Shown in pieces: positions 15,277-26,270 of a stretch of 64,000 bases of DNA (positions are counted from its first letter, which is position 1; each line of letters starts with the position of its first letter). A model generated the notes under the pieces. The model was given only the letters and a program-made list of their open reading frames with translations. It searched no databases and was not told where the DNA came from. A program made the position numbers and the translations under genes. Source of the DNA: Clostridium paridis (GTDB taxonomy: Bacteria > Bacillota > Clostridia > Clostridiales > Clostridiaceae); NCBI RefSeq assembly GCF_016765615.1, contig NZ_JAESWA010000024.1, forward strand, positions 62,001 to 126,000. The letters run 5' to 3'.

Positions 15277-18200
15277 TTATGCTTCTAAGTCCTTTTTCCT
15301 TCTTATTACTAAGAATGCACCAGCGAGTAGCATTATTGTTCCTAAGAATATAATGTTATTGGTGTTAATATCTGATCCTGTTTTAGGAAGTACTCCATTG
15401 CTAGTTTGTGATATTTCAGCAACTATGAATTTTGAAAAATGTTTTGTATTAAATATTACTTTGTTTCCATCTACTCTAGTATTCATTAATTCGAACTTTC
15501 CAGTTGATTCATTATAATAGAATACTCCAATGTTATTCATATTTAATGATTTTACCTCTGAATCACTTAAGATTAATGAAACTTCAGCTTCCCCTTTTGC
15601 AAAGTTATGAATTTGTACTTTCTTATCACCATTTACAACAAATAGATTAAAGTTAAATACTCTACTTAAACCCTTAATATGCTTAGTTAAATCAGAACCC
15701 TCTTCTAAGGTTAAGTTTAATACAACTTTTGAACCAGTAGTTAAAAGTGATCTATCAATTGCACTAAAAGGTAATGTGATGGTTGCTGAATCATTCTTTA
15801 TTTCTAGACTTCCTGTTCCATTCTTAATTGAATCTATATCTGATATTTCTAAAAATACACCTTTTTGTCCGTTTGGAACTTCTATTATATTCTTTCCGTC
15901 TTTATTGTTAATCTTATTAACAACAACTACCTTATTTCCATTTTCATCTGTAATAATTGAAGTTGTTGGATTCGAACCATTATCTCCTGGTGTTGGATTG
16001 CCACCGTTTCCTGGATTATTTCCTGGATTATTTCCAGGATTATTTCCTTCGCCATTACCTGGATCAGCTGGTTTATCCTTAACAGTTACTACTCTTTCTT
16101 TTGTAATTACTGTATTTTCACTATCTGTTATCTTATATACTACCTTATAGCTGCCTGCTTTTGAAGTATCTACATTATTTGAAGCTATTATAATTTTTGA
16201 AGTAATATCTTCTCCATTTAAATCATATGCCTTAACTCCAGTTAAAGGATCAAAGGAATCACCTACTGTTAATGTAACATCTGCAGTATCTATTACTCCT
16301 TGGCTGATTACCCTTACAACAAATATTCTTTCAGAACTATTTCCTGCCTTATCTGTAGCAGATACTTTCACCCTAAATACACCATCAGTTGAAGTATCTA
16401 CAACATGAGTAATTTGTGCATTTGAAGTCATATTCCCATCTTTATTATCAGTTACTTTTAATCCTAAGTCAGCTATTGGATCAAATTTAGAACCTACAGC
16501 TATTATAGCATTATGACCTTCTATAACTGGTGCTGTACCATCTTCTCTTATTGTAAGTTTAAATGTCTTTTCAGTTTTATTCCCTGAGTCATCAGTAACT
16601 GAAGCTTTAACTTCATATTCTCCAACCTTATTAAAATCAACTTTACTAGAATCTATTACAATTTTAGATGTTATATCTCCGTCTAAATCATCAATAGCTA
16701 CAATTGATAATGCTTTTAATAAATCTGCATTTGAACCTTTTTCAATTGCTCCATCCTTACCAGTTAATTCTGGTGCTCCACTATCCTTTACTGGTTCAAA
16801 AGTAAGTGATCTGTAGTTATATCCATCACCATCTACGTAAACTCTAATAGTTTGTACCCCTTTATCTAGAGTTACGTATATAGGTGTTGTTGTATCAACA
16901 AACTTACCCCAATCTCCAGTTGAAGTTAATGGAAGTCTTCCTAACTCTTTACCTGAACCTGTTTGTAGAACTGCTACAGCTCCACTTACAGTTGTTGCAT
17001 AATTAAAGTTTACTTTATACTTTCCTGCTTCAGCTACATTTACTGAGTAATCTAAGTAAGTGCCTGCTACAGTACATCCAATATTCTTTATATTGCTCTT
17101 AGTTTCAATTGCATATCCCTTATCATTAGATGCTTTATAGAAGCTATCTGCTACAACTGTAGATTTATCTCCTAAAGTTCCACTAATAACTTGAGGTTGT
17201 GCTTTCTTCTCAATCTTTATAGAGTTTAATGTGAACCCTGTATTTACAGCTTCAAATCTTAATGTCTGTAATCCTGCTTCTAAAGTTATAGTATCCTTAA
17301 AACTATTTGTAGAATTATAGAAATTTCCTAAGTTATAAGTTACTAAATTGCCAGCAATATTAATTCCACTACCTTTACTTACTTTTATAGCATTAGCAAT
17401 AGAAGAATTATTTTGTCCAGTATAAGTTAATGTATATTCTCCTGCTTCAGCTACATTCAAGTAATAATCCACTCTATTTCCAGACACTACGTTTGATGCT
17501 AAAGAACCTTTGGTTCTGTATGCATTAGCTTCAGTTAATGTAACTGCTGTATTTCCTATAACATTTGGTGTAGGTAATAGATCACTCTTTACGCATGTAA
17601 CATCTTTAGTTAATACTGTATTGCCTGAAGAATCACTATATGCAGATGCTGGAACATTAACAGTTAAAATTAAATCTTCATAATAAGTTTTCCAACCAGT
17701 TAATTTAACTTTAACATGAGTTGAATCAATATATTCAACTGAGCTTAATTTTACATTTCCATTAGTGATTATATCTCCTGATAAAGTTATTGTATTTACT
17801 TTATCTTGAACAAAAGTACCACCATTTAGTGTTACTATAAATTCATTTGTATTAATTGCTATATTAGAATCAGTAGTTAATTCTTCTGCATCATTATTTG
17901 CAACTATTACAAAATCATCAGTTATTTTATAATCTTTAGCATCTCCACCTACCAATTCTTTAGCTGCCATTGCAACTGTAACAGTTTTGTCGAAATCAAA
18001 ATCAACATTTCTTTCACCTGATAGAGTTATTTTTGCATGAGTTGCATCTATTCTCTCTACATCATAAGTCACTCCAGCAGGAAGATTAGATACAGTCCAA
18101 TTATTCTTATCTAGATTCGCTGCAAATTCACCATCTTCAATACTTACATTTATTTCTTTTCCATTTAAACTTCCTTCAGTAATTATATCTGAAGTAGCTT

Positions 18201-21200
18201 TCATTACTGGACCTACTGAAAACCAGTCTATATCAAATCCCACTTTATCTACAAACCTAATTGTTTGCTCCCCAGCAGGAAGTGTTAGGGTTACAGCTTG
18301 AGTCTGCCAATTATTCCATCCTCCGGTACTATTTAAAGTAATTGTATCTCCTATCTTTGTTCCATTAGAATAAACATCAAAAGATGGATTAGTATTTGAC
18401 GATGTAATATTTAATTTAAAGGTATATTCTCCTTCCTGCTGAACATTTACTTTATATTCTACGAAATCAGTTGGATCAAAATATCCAACATGTCCATTTT
18501 CAATAATTACTCCTGATGAATTTATTACATTTTCAGCTTGTATTCTTCCTGGTAAATCTTGAACTTCCTTAACTTTTTCAAATTTAATACCTTTTATATT
18601 AAATTCTCCATTTATATTTAATCTTATTTTCTGAAGACCTGTTTTATCAAGCTTGATTGAATTTTGTGCCCAGGAGTAGGTATTCCAATCGGTTGGAGTA
18701 CTCCAAGATGTTTGACCTATTTTCACAGTGGATAAAGTCTTATTTTCAGTTCCATCTGTAGTGGATACTGCAATACTCTTGTCTCCACCATATGGATTTG
18801 CAACTTGGAATGAAACATTATACAAACCTGCTTCTTTTACATCAAGTAAATAATCTACATAGGTGCTAGAGTTAAGATATCCTATATGATCCCCTTCTAC
18901 TTTTACATTGTCAGTAGCACTTGTATAATTTGTTGCGCTAAATGTTCCTGGTGCTTGATTAATCTTTTCTGCAGCAATAGAATTCCACTTATAAGTAGCA
19001 ACATTTCCTGCTGGAATTGTTCCCCCTACTTGAACACCATTGTTTAAAAGCTTAAAGTTTTGAGTTTTATCTGTCTGATTTATTACAACAACAACTATAG
19101 ATCCATCTGGATTCTTAAATGCAACATTAGTTACTGTATCTGTTGAACCATAATTAGAATCTATTCTAACTGCTCCTGATTCAATAAACTTTGAGAATTG
19201 TCCAGTAATATAATATTCTGGAGTAGCCCAATAATTATCTCTATCATTAGCATCCTCCACAAACATAGTTGGGTCAGGTGTACCTGTCCATTGTTCTGGT
19301 GAAATATTGCTATCTAGCATAGTTACCCATGAATTATAGCTTTCTGCGTAATTTCTAAAATATTGAGCAATCCTATCAGCTCCCTTAGTTCCCCAAACAG
19401 ATCTTTCTGTTAAGTTAACTGACTTACCTTCAAACATATTATGAACTTGTGTCATAGCTGTTGGTTCCCCACCATAATCATGGAAAGCTATACCATCAAC
19501 TGCCGCTTTACCTGCATCATTATTATATACTTGTGAAGCAAAACTTACTCCGCTACTGAAATTATGATCAAATGCCCAAACCTTAGGACTAATTATTTGT
19601 CCTGTAGGATTTGTAGTTGTATTCTTTGAATTTAACACAAAGCTTTCTGCTACATGTCTCTTTAATGCTATAGCTAATCTTTGTTCTTGAGCTGCTGTCA
19701 TTCTACAACTTGGATAGTTGATTTCAAGCTCTGGCTCATTTTGCAATGTCATAGCATATAGTGGAATTCCTTGCTTTGCATACTCTTCTAAATATCTTGT
19801 ATAATACATAGCTAAATCATCAATATGATCGTCGCTTAGTTTTCCACCTTTTAGTAGCTTATCATTATCTGAATAACTTCTACTGCTATCAGTTGCTTCC
19901 TTCATCCATCCTGGTGGTGTCCAAGAAGAAGCAAAGAATTTAACATTAGGATTTATTTCTAATACTTCTTTAACTGTGGCAATAATGTTATAATCTATAT
20001 CCTTTTGGATTGAGAATCCCTTACCTGAGGTGTTATACCAATCTGGGTTTCCTACTGGTGCAGTATCATAGTAAGTGTAAAAATCTCTTCCAGTGAAATC
20101 TGCTGTTCCAATAGTTATTCTCATTAAACTCATTCCAGCTCCATTTACAGGGTCTACAAGTTTCTTCAAAAATTCATGTCTTACTTCTGGAGACATCTTT
20201 GCAATATTATTAATTGAAGATTCTTCTAATGATGTTCCCATACCTAAAAACTTTTGATAAGTTTTTGAATCATCAATATTTATTGTTGTAACATCTGCAG
20301 TATCAGGTGCAGTTAAGTTAAGACTAGGCTTTTTAGTAAGCGTATTTGAAATTTCCTTTGGTGCATCATACCAGCTCATACTTCCTGATTGTTCTGAGGA
20401 ACTCATCCAAACGTCTACCGCATTGCTTTGAATTACATTTCCTGTTGGGATATATGGCTCTACACTTCCGCTTCCACCATCATCTACTATGTCACCTATT
20501 CTTGTAAAGCTAAGCCAGTTAATATTGAACCCACTATTTCCAGCTTTAAATCTTAATGTTTGCTTTCCAGCTTTTAAGTTTGCTGTCCCTTCAACTGTTG
20601 TCCAGTTTTGCCATCCACCAGTCTTTGTAACATCAACTTTAGTTAATTGCTTTGATCCAAGATATAACTGTGCCCCTGCACTTGATCCATCTGGACTAGC
20701 TACTCTAAATTGAACTTTATATTGACCATCTTTTTCAACATTAACATAATAATCAGTCCAATCTCCAGCATCTGTATATCCTAAATCTTTTCCGCCACCT
20801 TCATCTGAAACATTTTCTGCAGTGAAACCACTCATACCAACATAATCTTCAGCCTCTATCTTTGTAGTATCAGTCCCTGATATTACTTTTGCTGGATTAG
20901 ATTCTTGTCTTTCAGGTTTAGCTGGAAGCTTATATGGATCTGTTAGTGTATCATTTCCTTTCTTAAGTCCATATCCATAATTAAATAGTGCTTTTCCATC
21001 ATCATGCTTTGTTGTTATATCTTCTGCATACCATGGCCATGTCATAGTAAGCTTTCCTGTGAAATCATAACCACCAAATAATACATCAGCTACACCTTGT
21101 CCTTCAGTTCCTGGTAGCCATGCTTCAACTAATCCATCAAAGTCTTGTACTTGATCAGCTATAGTAATAGGTCTTCCTGTTACTAATACTGCTACAACTG

Positions 21201-22824
21201 GTAGATTAGGATTAGTTTCTTTTATGTTTTTAAGTGTTAATAAATCATCTGCATCTAAAGTTAATTTATCAGGAGTTCTGTCTCCATCTGTTTCTGCATA
21301 AGGAGTTTCTCCTATAACAACTACAGCCACATCATTATCTGCAGCAGCTCTTCCACGCTTATTGTAAGTGACTTTAACATCACTACCTACTGTGTTTTTA
21401 ATTCCTTGTAATATAGTTGTACCAGGGGTTATATTACCTGCACTACCTTGCCAAGTTATTGTCCATCCACCTGATTGTAATCCTATATCATCTGCACTTT
21501 TTCCAGCTACAAGAATATTTTTCTTATTCTTTAACTGTCCTACTATATCATTATCATTCTTAAGTAAAACTAATGATTCTCTCACTGCTTGTCTTGCTAC
21601 TTCTCTATTTTCTTTAGAACCTACTGTATTTAATAAGTCTCTTTGCGCATATGGATCTTCAAAAAGTCCCATTTCAAATTTAACAGTTAAAATTCTCTTT
21701 ACTGCATCATCTATTCTTGTTTGTGGAACCTTACCCTCATTTACTAATTCTTTTAAGCTTGTCATGAAACCTTTCCAATCATTAGGTTCCATGGCCATAT
21801 CTATACCTGCATTAATAGCAACAGCTATCTTATCCTTTTGAGTTGTAATTCCAGTTCCTGATATTTGTTTAATTCCTTCATAGTCAGATATTACAATTCC
21901 TTTAAATCCTAAGTCTTGTTTTAATACCTTAGTAATTAAATCTGCATTTCCATGACATTTTACTCCATTTACACTGTTATAAGAAACCATTACTGATCTT
22001 ACTCCTGCATCTACTGCAGACTTATACGGAGCAAGTAATTCATTCTTTAATGCTTTTTGGAAATCTTCATCACTCATGACAACATTGCCTTGGTTAGTTC
22101 CGTTTTCTGTAAGACCTTCGCCAATGTAATGTTTTGCTGTAGCAATAACCTTATCATTTCTCTTAAGAGTTTTACTAGGATCTTCTCCTTGTAACCCTTT
22201 TATATATGCTTCACCCATTTTTGCTACTAGCTCTGAATCTTCCCCAAAGGTTTCGTAAGTTCTTCCCCATCTTTCATTATGAGGTATTCCAAGGGTTGGT
22301 GCGAATGCCCAGTTTACACCTGTTGCTCTTACTTCTTCAGCAACTGCTTGTCCAACTTTTTTAACTAATCCTGTATCTCCAGTAGCACCTAATCCTATAT
22401 TGTGCGGAAATATAGTTGCTCCATAAACATTGTTATCTCCATGTACCGCATCTACTCCATATAAAATAGGTATTTTTAACTCTGTTGAAGTTGCTGACTT
22501 TTGATATTCATCAATCATATCAGCCCAACCCACAGCTGTATTAGGTGTAGGTAATGATCCTCCACCACTTAAAACAGAACCTAGCTTATAGGTTTTTACA
22601 TCTGCAGGAGTTGCTGTTTTTCTTTCAGCTTGCACCATCTGACCAATCTTATCATCCAGTGTCATTTTTGACATTAGATCATTTACCCTATCTTCTACTG
22701 AAGCTCTTGGATTTAAATAAATATCAGCACTTTGTTCAGCTGCGTGAGCTTGAACGATATTACCCAAAAGCATCGTTGTTGCAAAAGTAGTAGTTAAAAA
22801 TCTGGACAACCATCTCTTTAACAT
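15277..22824 (-). CDS. Giant wall-anchored GH3-CBM-GH30 multidomain glycosidase
   Basis: A 2515-residue secreted enzyme. Order: signal peptide 1-28; GH3 catalytic barrel about 38-393 with nucleophile Asp314 (VISDYEG); GH3 C-terminal domain about 418-623 with the PYAETDGD loop; CBM6-like 653-774; GH30 about 798-1281 with acid/base Glu1030 (LQNEPE) and nucleophile Glu1140 (NLTERS). Then two CBM6-like modules (1283-1538), two Ig-like domains (1543-1743), two more carbohydrate-binding-like modules (1753-2013), three DUF5011/Ig-like repeats (2014-2248), a Pro/Gly/Asn linker, a beta-rich domain and LPKTG at 2479-2483 with membrane helix and KK tail. A sortase would link it to peptidoglycan. GH3 plus GH30 suggests a beta-glucan or fungal-wall substrate (beta-1,6/1,3). 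ATG 22824 is preferred over TTG 22830 by spacing. Probably cotranscribed with the lipoprotein 36 bases upstream. Confidence 0.94.
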   Translation of the reverse strand: MLKRWLSRFLTTTFATTMLLGNIVQAHAAEQSADIYLNPRASVEDRVNDLMSKMTLDDKIGQMVQAERKTATPADVKTYKLGSVLSGGGSLPTPNTAVGWADMIDEYQKSATSTELKIPILYGVDAVHGDNNVYGATIFPHNIGLGATGDTGLVKKVGQAVAEEVRATGVNWAFAPTLGIPHNERWGRTYETFGEDSELVAKMGEAYIKGLQGEDPSKTLKRNDKVIATAKHYIGEGLTENGTNQGNVVMSDEDFQKALKNELLAPYKSAVDAGVRSVMVSYNSVNGVKCHGNADLITKVLKQDLGFKGIVISDYEGIKQISGTGITTQKDKIAVAINAGIDMAMEPNDWKGFMTSLKELVNEGKVPQTRIDDAVKRILTVKFEMGLFEDPYAQRDLLNTVGSKENREVARQAVRESLVLLKNDNDIVGQLKNKKNILVAGKSADDIGLQSGGWTITWQGSAGNITPGTTILQGIKNTVGSDVKVTYNKRGRAAADNDVAVVVIGETPYAETDGDRTPDKLTLDADDLLTLKNIKETNPNLPVVAVLVTGRPITIADQVQDFDGLVEAWLPGTEGQGVADVLFGGYDFTGKLTMTWPWYAEDITTKHDDGKALFNYGYGLKKGNDTLTDPYKLPAKPERQESNPAKVISGTDTTKIEAEDYVGMSGFTAENVSDEGGGKDLGYTDAGDWTDYYVNVEKDGQYKVQFRVASPDGSSAGAQLYLGSKQLTKVDVTKTGGWQNWTTVEGTANLKAGKQTLRFKAGNSGFNINWLSFTRIGDIVDDGGSGSVEPYIPTGNVIQSNAVDVWMSSSEQSGSMSWYDAPKEISNTLTKKPSLNLTAPDTADVTTINIDDSKTYQKFLGMGTSLEESSINNIAKMSPEVRHEFLKKLVDPVNGAGMSLMRITIGTADFTGRDFYTYYDTAPVGNPDWYNTSGKGFSIQKDIDYNIIATVKEVLEINPNVKFFASSWTPPGWMKEATDSSRSYSDNDKLLKGGKLSDDHIDDLAMYYTRYLEEYAKQGIPLYAMTLQNEPELEINYPSCRMTAAQEQRLAIALKRHVAESFVLNSKNTTTNPTGQIISPKVWAFDHNFSSGVSFASQVYNNDAGKAAVDGIAFHDYGGEPTAMTQVHNMFEGKSVNLTERSVWGTKGADRIAQYFRNYAESYNSWVTMLDSNISPEQWTGTPDPTMFVEDANDRDNYWATPEYYITGQFSKFIESGAVRIDSNYGSTDTVTNVAFKNPDGSIVVVVINQTDKTQNFKLLNNGVQVGGTIPAGNVATYKWNSIAAEKINQAPGTFSATNYTSATDNVKVEGDHIGYLNSSTYVDYLLDVKEAGLYNVSFQVANPYGGDKSIAVSTTDGTENKTLSTVKIGQTSWSTPTDWNTYSWAQNSIKLDKTGLQKIRLNINGEFNIKGIKFEKVKEVQDLPGRIQAENVINSSGVIIENGHVGYFDPTDFVEYKVNVQQEGEYTFKLNITSSNTNPSFDVYSNGTKIGDTITLNSTGGWNNWQTQAVTLTLPAGEQTIRFVDKVGFDIDWFSVGPVMKATSDIITEGSLNGKEINVSIEDGEFAANLDKNNWTVSNLPAGVTYDVERIDATHAKITLSGERNVDFDFDKTVTVAMAAKELVGGDAKDYKITDDFVIVANNDAEELTTDSNIAINTNEFIVTLNGGTFVQDKVNTITLSGDIITNGNVKLSSVEYIDSTHVKVKLTGWKTYYEDLILTVNVPASAYSDSSGNTVLTKDVTCVKSDLLPTPNVIGNTAVTLTEANAYRTKGSLASNVVSGNRVDYYLNVAEAGEYTLTYTGQNNSSIANAIKVSKGSGINIAGNLVTYNLGNFYNSTNSFKDTITLEAGLQTLRFEAVNTGFTLNSIKIEKKAQPQVISGTLGDKSTVVADSFYKASNDKGYAIETKSNIKNIGCTVAGTYLDYSVNVAEAGKYKVNFNYATTVSGAVAVLQTGSGKELGRLPLTSTGDWGKFVDTTTPIYVTLDKGVQTIRVYVDGDGYNYRSLTFEPVKDSGAPELTGKDGAIEKGSNADLLKALSIVAIDDLDGDITSKIVIDSSKVDFNKVGEYEVKASVTDDSGNKTEKTFKLTIREDGTAPVIEGHNAIIAVGSKFDPIADLGLKVTDNKDGNMTSNAQITHVVDTSTDGVFRVKVSATDKAGNSSERIFVVRVISQGVIDTADVTLTVGDSFDPLTGVKAYDLNGEDITSKIIIASNNVDTSKAGSYKVVYKITDSENTVITKERVVTVKDKPADPGNGEGNNPGNNPGNNPGNGGNPTPGDNGSNPTTSIITDENGNKVVVVNKINNKDGKNIIEVPNGQKGVFLEISDIDSIKNGTGSLEIKNDSATITLPFSAIDRSLLTTGSKVVLNLTLEEGSDLTKHIKGLSRVFNFNLFVVNGDKKVQIHNFAKGEAEVSLILSDSEVKSLNMNNIGVFYYNESTGKFELMNTRVDGNKVIFNTKHFSKFIVAEISQTSNGVLPKTGSDINTNNIIFLGTIMLLAGAFLVIRRKKDLEA

Positions 22825-22859
22825 ATTCAATTTTCCCCCTTCATTTTTTAAACTTACAT

Positions 22860-24194
22860 CTATTTATTGATTTTTTCTTTAGTTACTTCCTGATCCATTT
22901 GCGATAAAAAATTGTCCGGTGATATAATACCTGCTGCTAATTCATAGGACAACTCTTCGCTTACTGTCTTGAAATCCGGCGTCATACTATCATGCCAAGA
23001 TGTTCCACTTATTGAAGTTGAGTTGCTTAATATTTTTGCTAGTTCTTTCTGAAGTGGAGACTCTTTAAAGTCTAATTCGCCCTGATATCTTTGAGCAGGA
23101 ACGATTAGTCCCATTTCCAATCCATTTTTTGGCCAATTATCAGCTCTCATCATATACTCTAATAACTTCATAGCTTCATCTTTTACAGTTGATTTAGCTG
23201 ATATTGCATATCCACCTCCATTCCATGCTATTAAGCCTTTCTCATCATTATCATTTTTTTGAGGAAACTTAATAGCAGTTATATTCTTCTTGAATCTATC
23301 TGAAAGGGCAGGATTATTATACATTCCTAATTCCCAAGATCCCATATAATACATTGCAGCCTTCTCTTGAGTAAATAAATTCATTGATAAGTTATAATCT
23401 TCTGATGTAGATAGGTTTATATCCCCATTTACCTCTAAGAGTTCTTGTAAATCCTCCGCTGCTTTTTTTAATGTTTCATTTCCTGAAAACTTTATATCAC
23501 CATTAATTGCTTTATAAATAAGTGCTTGATTATTTCCTTCCATTAGAACAAGTTCTTGATATAACAAAGCCATTGGCCATTTATCTTTCATATTCATTGC
23601 TATTGGATTAATGCCTGAACTTCTTAATTTTTTACATGAATCTATTAACTCCTCATAATTACTTGGAATTTTAAGATTCAATCTACTAAATACATCTTTA
23701 TTACAATATAAGACCATATAATCGGTACTTTTGGGAATTCCATAAAGTTTGTCATTCATCTTAAAGCCTTTTAAAGAATCTTCACTAAAATTATTTTTAT
23801 AAAAGTAGTCCAGGTTTAACTCTGATGCATATCCTCCTTGCATTACAGGATTAAAAAATGATGGTTGTCCCCAAATGAAAAATATATCTGGTAATTCATT
23901 ACATATCGCATAAGCTTTAAATCGCTGTTTATATGGTTCGTCTTGGTATGCTTCAACCTCAACTTTCACATTTGGATTTTCCTCCATATATCTATCTATA
24001 AGTAATTGCTCTAATTTTCCTTGTCCTGATGTTCTTTCAGGTAAATTGGAAAGAAACTTAATAGTTACTTCTTTACTTTCTTTTGATTTGTAATCTGATT
24101 TTTCTCCGTTATTTTCACATCCAACAAAACTAATAATACCAACGAAAACAAAAAATATAACATACTTAAATCTATATCCCTTTAATCTTTTCAT
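22860..24194 (-). CDS. Extracellular sugar-binding lipoprotein (family 1 SBP)
   Basis: A 444-residue carbohydrate-binding lipoprotein. Residues 8-26 form a signal peptide ending in FVGC, so Cys26 would be lipidated. The mature part has the SBP_bac_1 pattern: an N-terminal strand (VTIKFLSNL), PNVKVEVEAY, DIFFIWGQ, YGIPKSTDYMVLYCNKD, AMYYMGSWELG and GGYAISAKS. No ABC permease genes are adjacent; instead the divergent neighbours are a YesM/YesN two-component system and the downstream gene is the wall-anchored glycosidase. It may present sugar to the sensor kinase or serve permeases encoded elsewhere. Confidence 0.92.
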   Translation of the reverse strand: MKRLKGYRFKYVIFFVFVGIISFVGCENNGEKSDYKSKESKEVTIKFLSNLPERTSGQGKLEQLLIDRYMEENPNVKVEVEAYQDEPYKQRFKAYAICNELPDIFFIWGQPSFFNPVMQGGYASELNLDYFYKNNFSEDSLKGFKMNDKLYGIPKSTDYMVLYCNKDVFSRLNLKIPSNYEELIDSCKKLRSSGINPIAMNMKDKWPMALLYQELVLMEGNNQALIYKAINGDIKFSGNETLKKAAEDLQELLEVNGDINLSTSEDYNLSMNLFTQEKAAMYYMGSWELGMYNNPALSDRFKKNITAIKFPQKNDNDEKGLIAWNGGGYAISAKSTVKDEAMKLLEYMMRADNWPKNGLEMGLIVPAQRYQGELDFKESPLQKELAKILSNSTSISGTSWHDSMTPDFKTVSEELSYELAAGIISPDNFLSQMDQEVTKEKINK

Positions 24195-24311
24195 ATATGT
24201 ATTCTCCCTACTTAAATTAGTAGTCTTTTAAAAGCTATCAAGTTGCTCACACATTTATACTGCTAGAGTAATTATATAAACCTTTTCATTTAAATAATAG
24301 TATTCAAATTT

Positions 24312-24326
24312 ATGAAAATGGTCTCA
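24312..24326. promoter_or_regulatory. Candidate cre (catabolite) site
   Basis: ATGAAAATGGTCTCA matches the cre consensus WTGNAANCGNWNNCW except for T in place of C in the central CG. It lies in the 226-base divergent region between the sugar-binding lipoprotein and yesM-like genes, upstream of a TATAAT box (24271-24276, minus) that lacks a good -35. This fits an activator-dependent, CcpA-repressed promoter. Confidence 0.35.
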
Positions 24327-24420
24327 TTTTTTAGAAGTTTATATTTTACCTCTTGTGGAAATATTTGAAATTTATTATCCTTTAATATAAAATTAATTTA
24401 TATCTACTCGGAGGCTTTTT

Positions 24421-26241
24421 ATGTCTATGTTAAAACGTATATATAGAAATTTTAATAAAATTTATATGAATATGACCCTTAAAAATAAATTGATTATATT
24501 TTTCATGACTATTATATCCTTTATCTCGCTCATTTTAGGGGGGTACTCATATTTAGTATCATCAAAGTCTCTAAAGGAACAAATGACTTCAGTTAACGTT
24601 AAAGATATAAAGCAAATAAGTTCTAATATAGACTTTTTGCAAAAAGATGTAATCGATTTATCAACTTTTATATGTTTAAATCCACTTGTCCAATCTTATG
24701 TAAAGACTGAAGAAGTTTCTAATGATAATCAAAACTTCACAAAGTATGGATTAGAACCGCTAAATATACTCCTGGCCTCAAAAGATTACATTAGCTTTAT
24801 GGCTATTTATGGTGATCTTGGAGCTAATTATTACTTAAGCAAAGATGGGAGTACAGGTCTAAAGTCCTATAATAAGTTTAAAGAAGATGATATATATACT
24901 CTTGCGCATAAGATGAAAGGACAGCCTGTTTGGTTTAAAATCAAAAGTGGTAATACTCCTTTTATATCTGATAATAAGAGCGATAAAATTGCTATGGTTA
25001 GAACTATAATAGATACAAATACCCTTAAAGAATGTGGCCTTATGGTCATTTGTATTAATTCTTCAACCATAGAGAATATGTATTCCCAAGAATTAAAGGT
25101 TTCTTCAAACAGTGTTTTAATTTTAGATAGCAATAATAACTTAATAGCTCTAAATGACCCCTATAATGTAATAGATAACCAAGCAAGTTTAAACTCTATT
25201 ATTCCATATATCAAATCTTCTTCTGGATATAATACTGTAAAACTTAAAGGTTCTAATTATATCGCTACTTTCGATAATATTACAAATAGCAATTGGAGGA
25301 TAATTTCCCTTACACCTGAAAAAGAAATCTTTAAAAATCTACACTCAATTATGGAGCTTACTTTTGGAGTGATTTTAGGATGCTTTATTATATCTTTTTT
25401 ACTTTCAATATTTTTATCTACAAGATTAACTCTTCCATTAAAGGAATTATTAGCTTCAATGAGATTAGTTAAGAAAGGGAATTTCAAAGAAAAAGTTTCC
25501 TTTAAATATAAAGATGAATTTGGAATGTTAGTTTTGGAATATAACGACATGATTGATAATATACAAACTTTAATTAACAGTGTATATAAATTGCAGCTTA
25601 AGGAAAAGGAAGCAGAACTTAAGGCTTTGCAAGCTCAGATTAATCCTCATTTTTTATACAATACTTTAGACATGATTTTTTGGAAAGCTGAAAAATCAAA
25701 ACAAACTGAAATAAGTGATATGGTATATGCTCTTTCTAAGCTATTTAGAATAACTTTAAGTAATGGTAGAGAATTTATTTCAGTAAAAGAAGAAGCTGAC
25801 TTTATTGAAAACTATCTTCTACTTCAAGGAAAGAGGTATAGAGACAAGTTAAAATATAAAATTAATATTTCAGATAAAATTCTTAATTACTCAATACCTA
25901 AGCTTATTATTCAACCCTTTGTTGAAAATTCAATAATACATGGTACTGAAGAAGATAATGATAGAAGTCTAATTATTATTTCTGGGGAACTAGTAGAAGA
26001 TTTTATAGTATTTCAAATAATTGACAATGGTAAAGGTATGGATAATAAAACTATAAACAATCTATTAAGTCTTGAAAAAATTGATGAATTAAATACAATA
26101 AATGGTTATGCAATAAGAAATGTTAATCAACGTTTATCACTTTATTATGGCGATAACTATACTCTAATAATAACAAGCGAACTTAATTTAGGTACCACTG
26201 TTACAATTTCCATTCCACTCAATAACAGTCTTAATAAATAG
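24421..26241 (+). CDS. YesM/LytS-type sensor histidine kinase
   Basis: A 606-residue membrane kinase. Membrane segments at about 24-46 and 303-325 enclose an extracellular dCache-like sensor domain (about 47-302). A HAMP linker follows, then the His_kinase domain with phosphorylated His410 in INPHFLYN, and an ATPase domain with VENSIIHG and DNGKGM. It begins ATG behind CGGAGGC and is followed 29 bases later by its response regulator. The family senses extracellular carbohydrates, often with a binding protein. Here the divergently transcribed lipoprotein is the obvious partner. Confidence 0.93.
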   Translation: MSMLKRIYRNFNKIYMNMTLKNKLIIFFMTIISFISLILGGYSYLVSSKSLKEQMTSVNVKDIKQISSNIDFLQKDVIDLSTFICLNPLVQSYVKTEEVSNDNQNFTKYGLEPLNILLASKDYISFMAIYGDLGANYYLSKDGSTGLKSYNKFKEDDIYTLAHKMKGQPVWFKIKSGNTPFISDNKSDKIAMVRTIIDTNTLKECGLMVICINSSTIENMYSQELKVSSNSVLILDSNNNLIALNDPYNVIDNQASLNSIIPYIKSSSGYNTVKLKGSNYIATFDNITNSNWRIISLTPEKEIFKNLHSIMELTFGVILGCFIISFLLSIFLSTRLTLPLKELLASMRLVKKGNFKEKVSFKYKDEFGMLVLEYNDMIDNIQTLINSVYKLQLKEKEAELKALQAQINPHFLYNTLDMIFWKAEKSKQTEISDMVYALSKLFRITLSNGREFISVKEEADFIENYLLLQGKRYRDKLKYKINISDKILNYSIPKLIIQPFVENSIIHGTEEDNDRSLIIISGELVEDFIVFQIIDNGKGMDNKTINNLLSLEKIDELNTINGYAIRNVNQRLSLYYGDNYTLIITSELNLGTTVTISIPLNNSLNK

Positions 26242-26270
26242 TATATTTTAATTTAAGAGAGGTTTGATTT

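Noticed and set aside
15776-16150. Pro/Leu-rich plus-strand ORF
   Set aside because: It is the complement of the Gly/Asn/Pro linker of the giant glycosidase and has no start signals.
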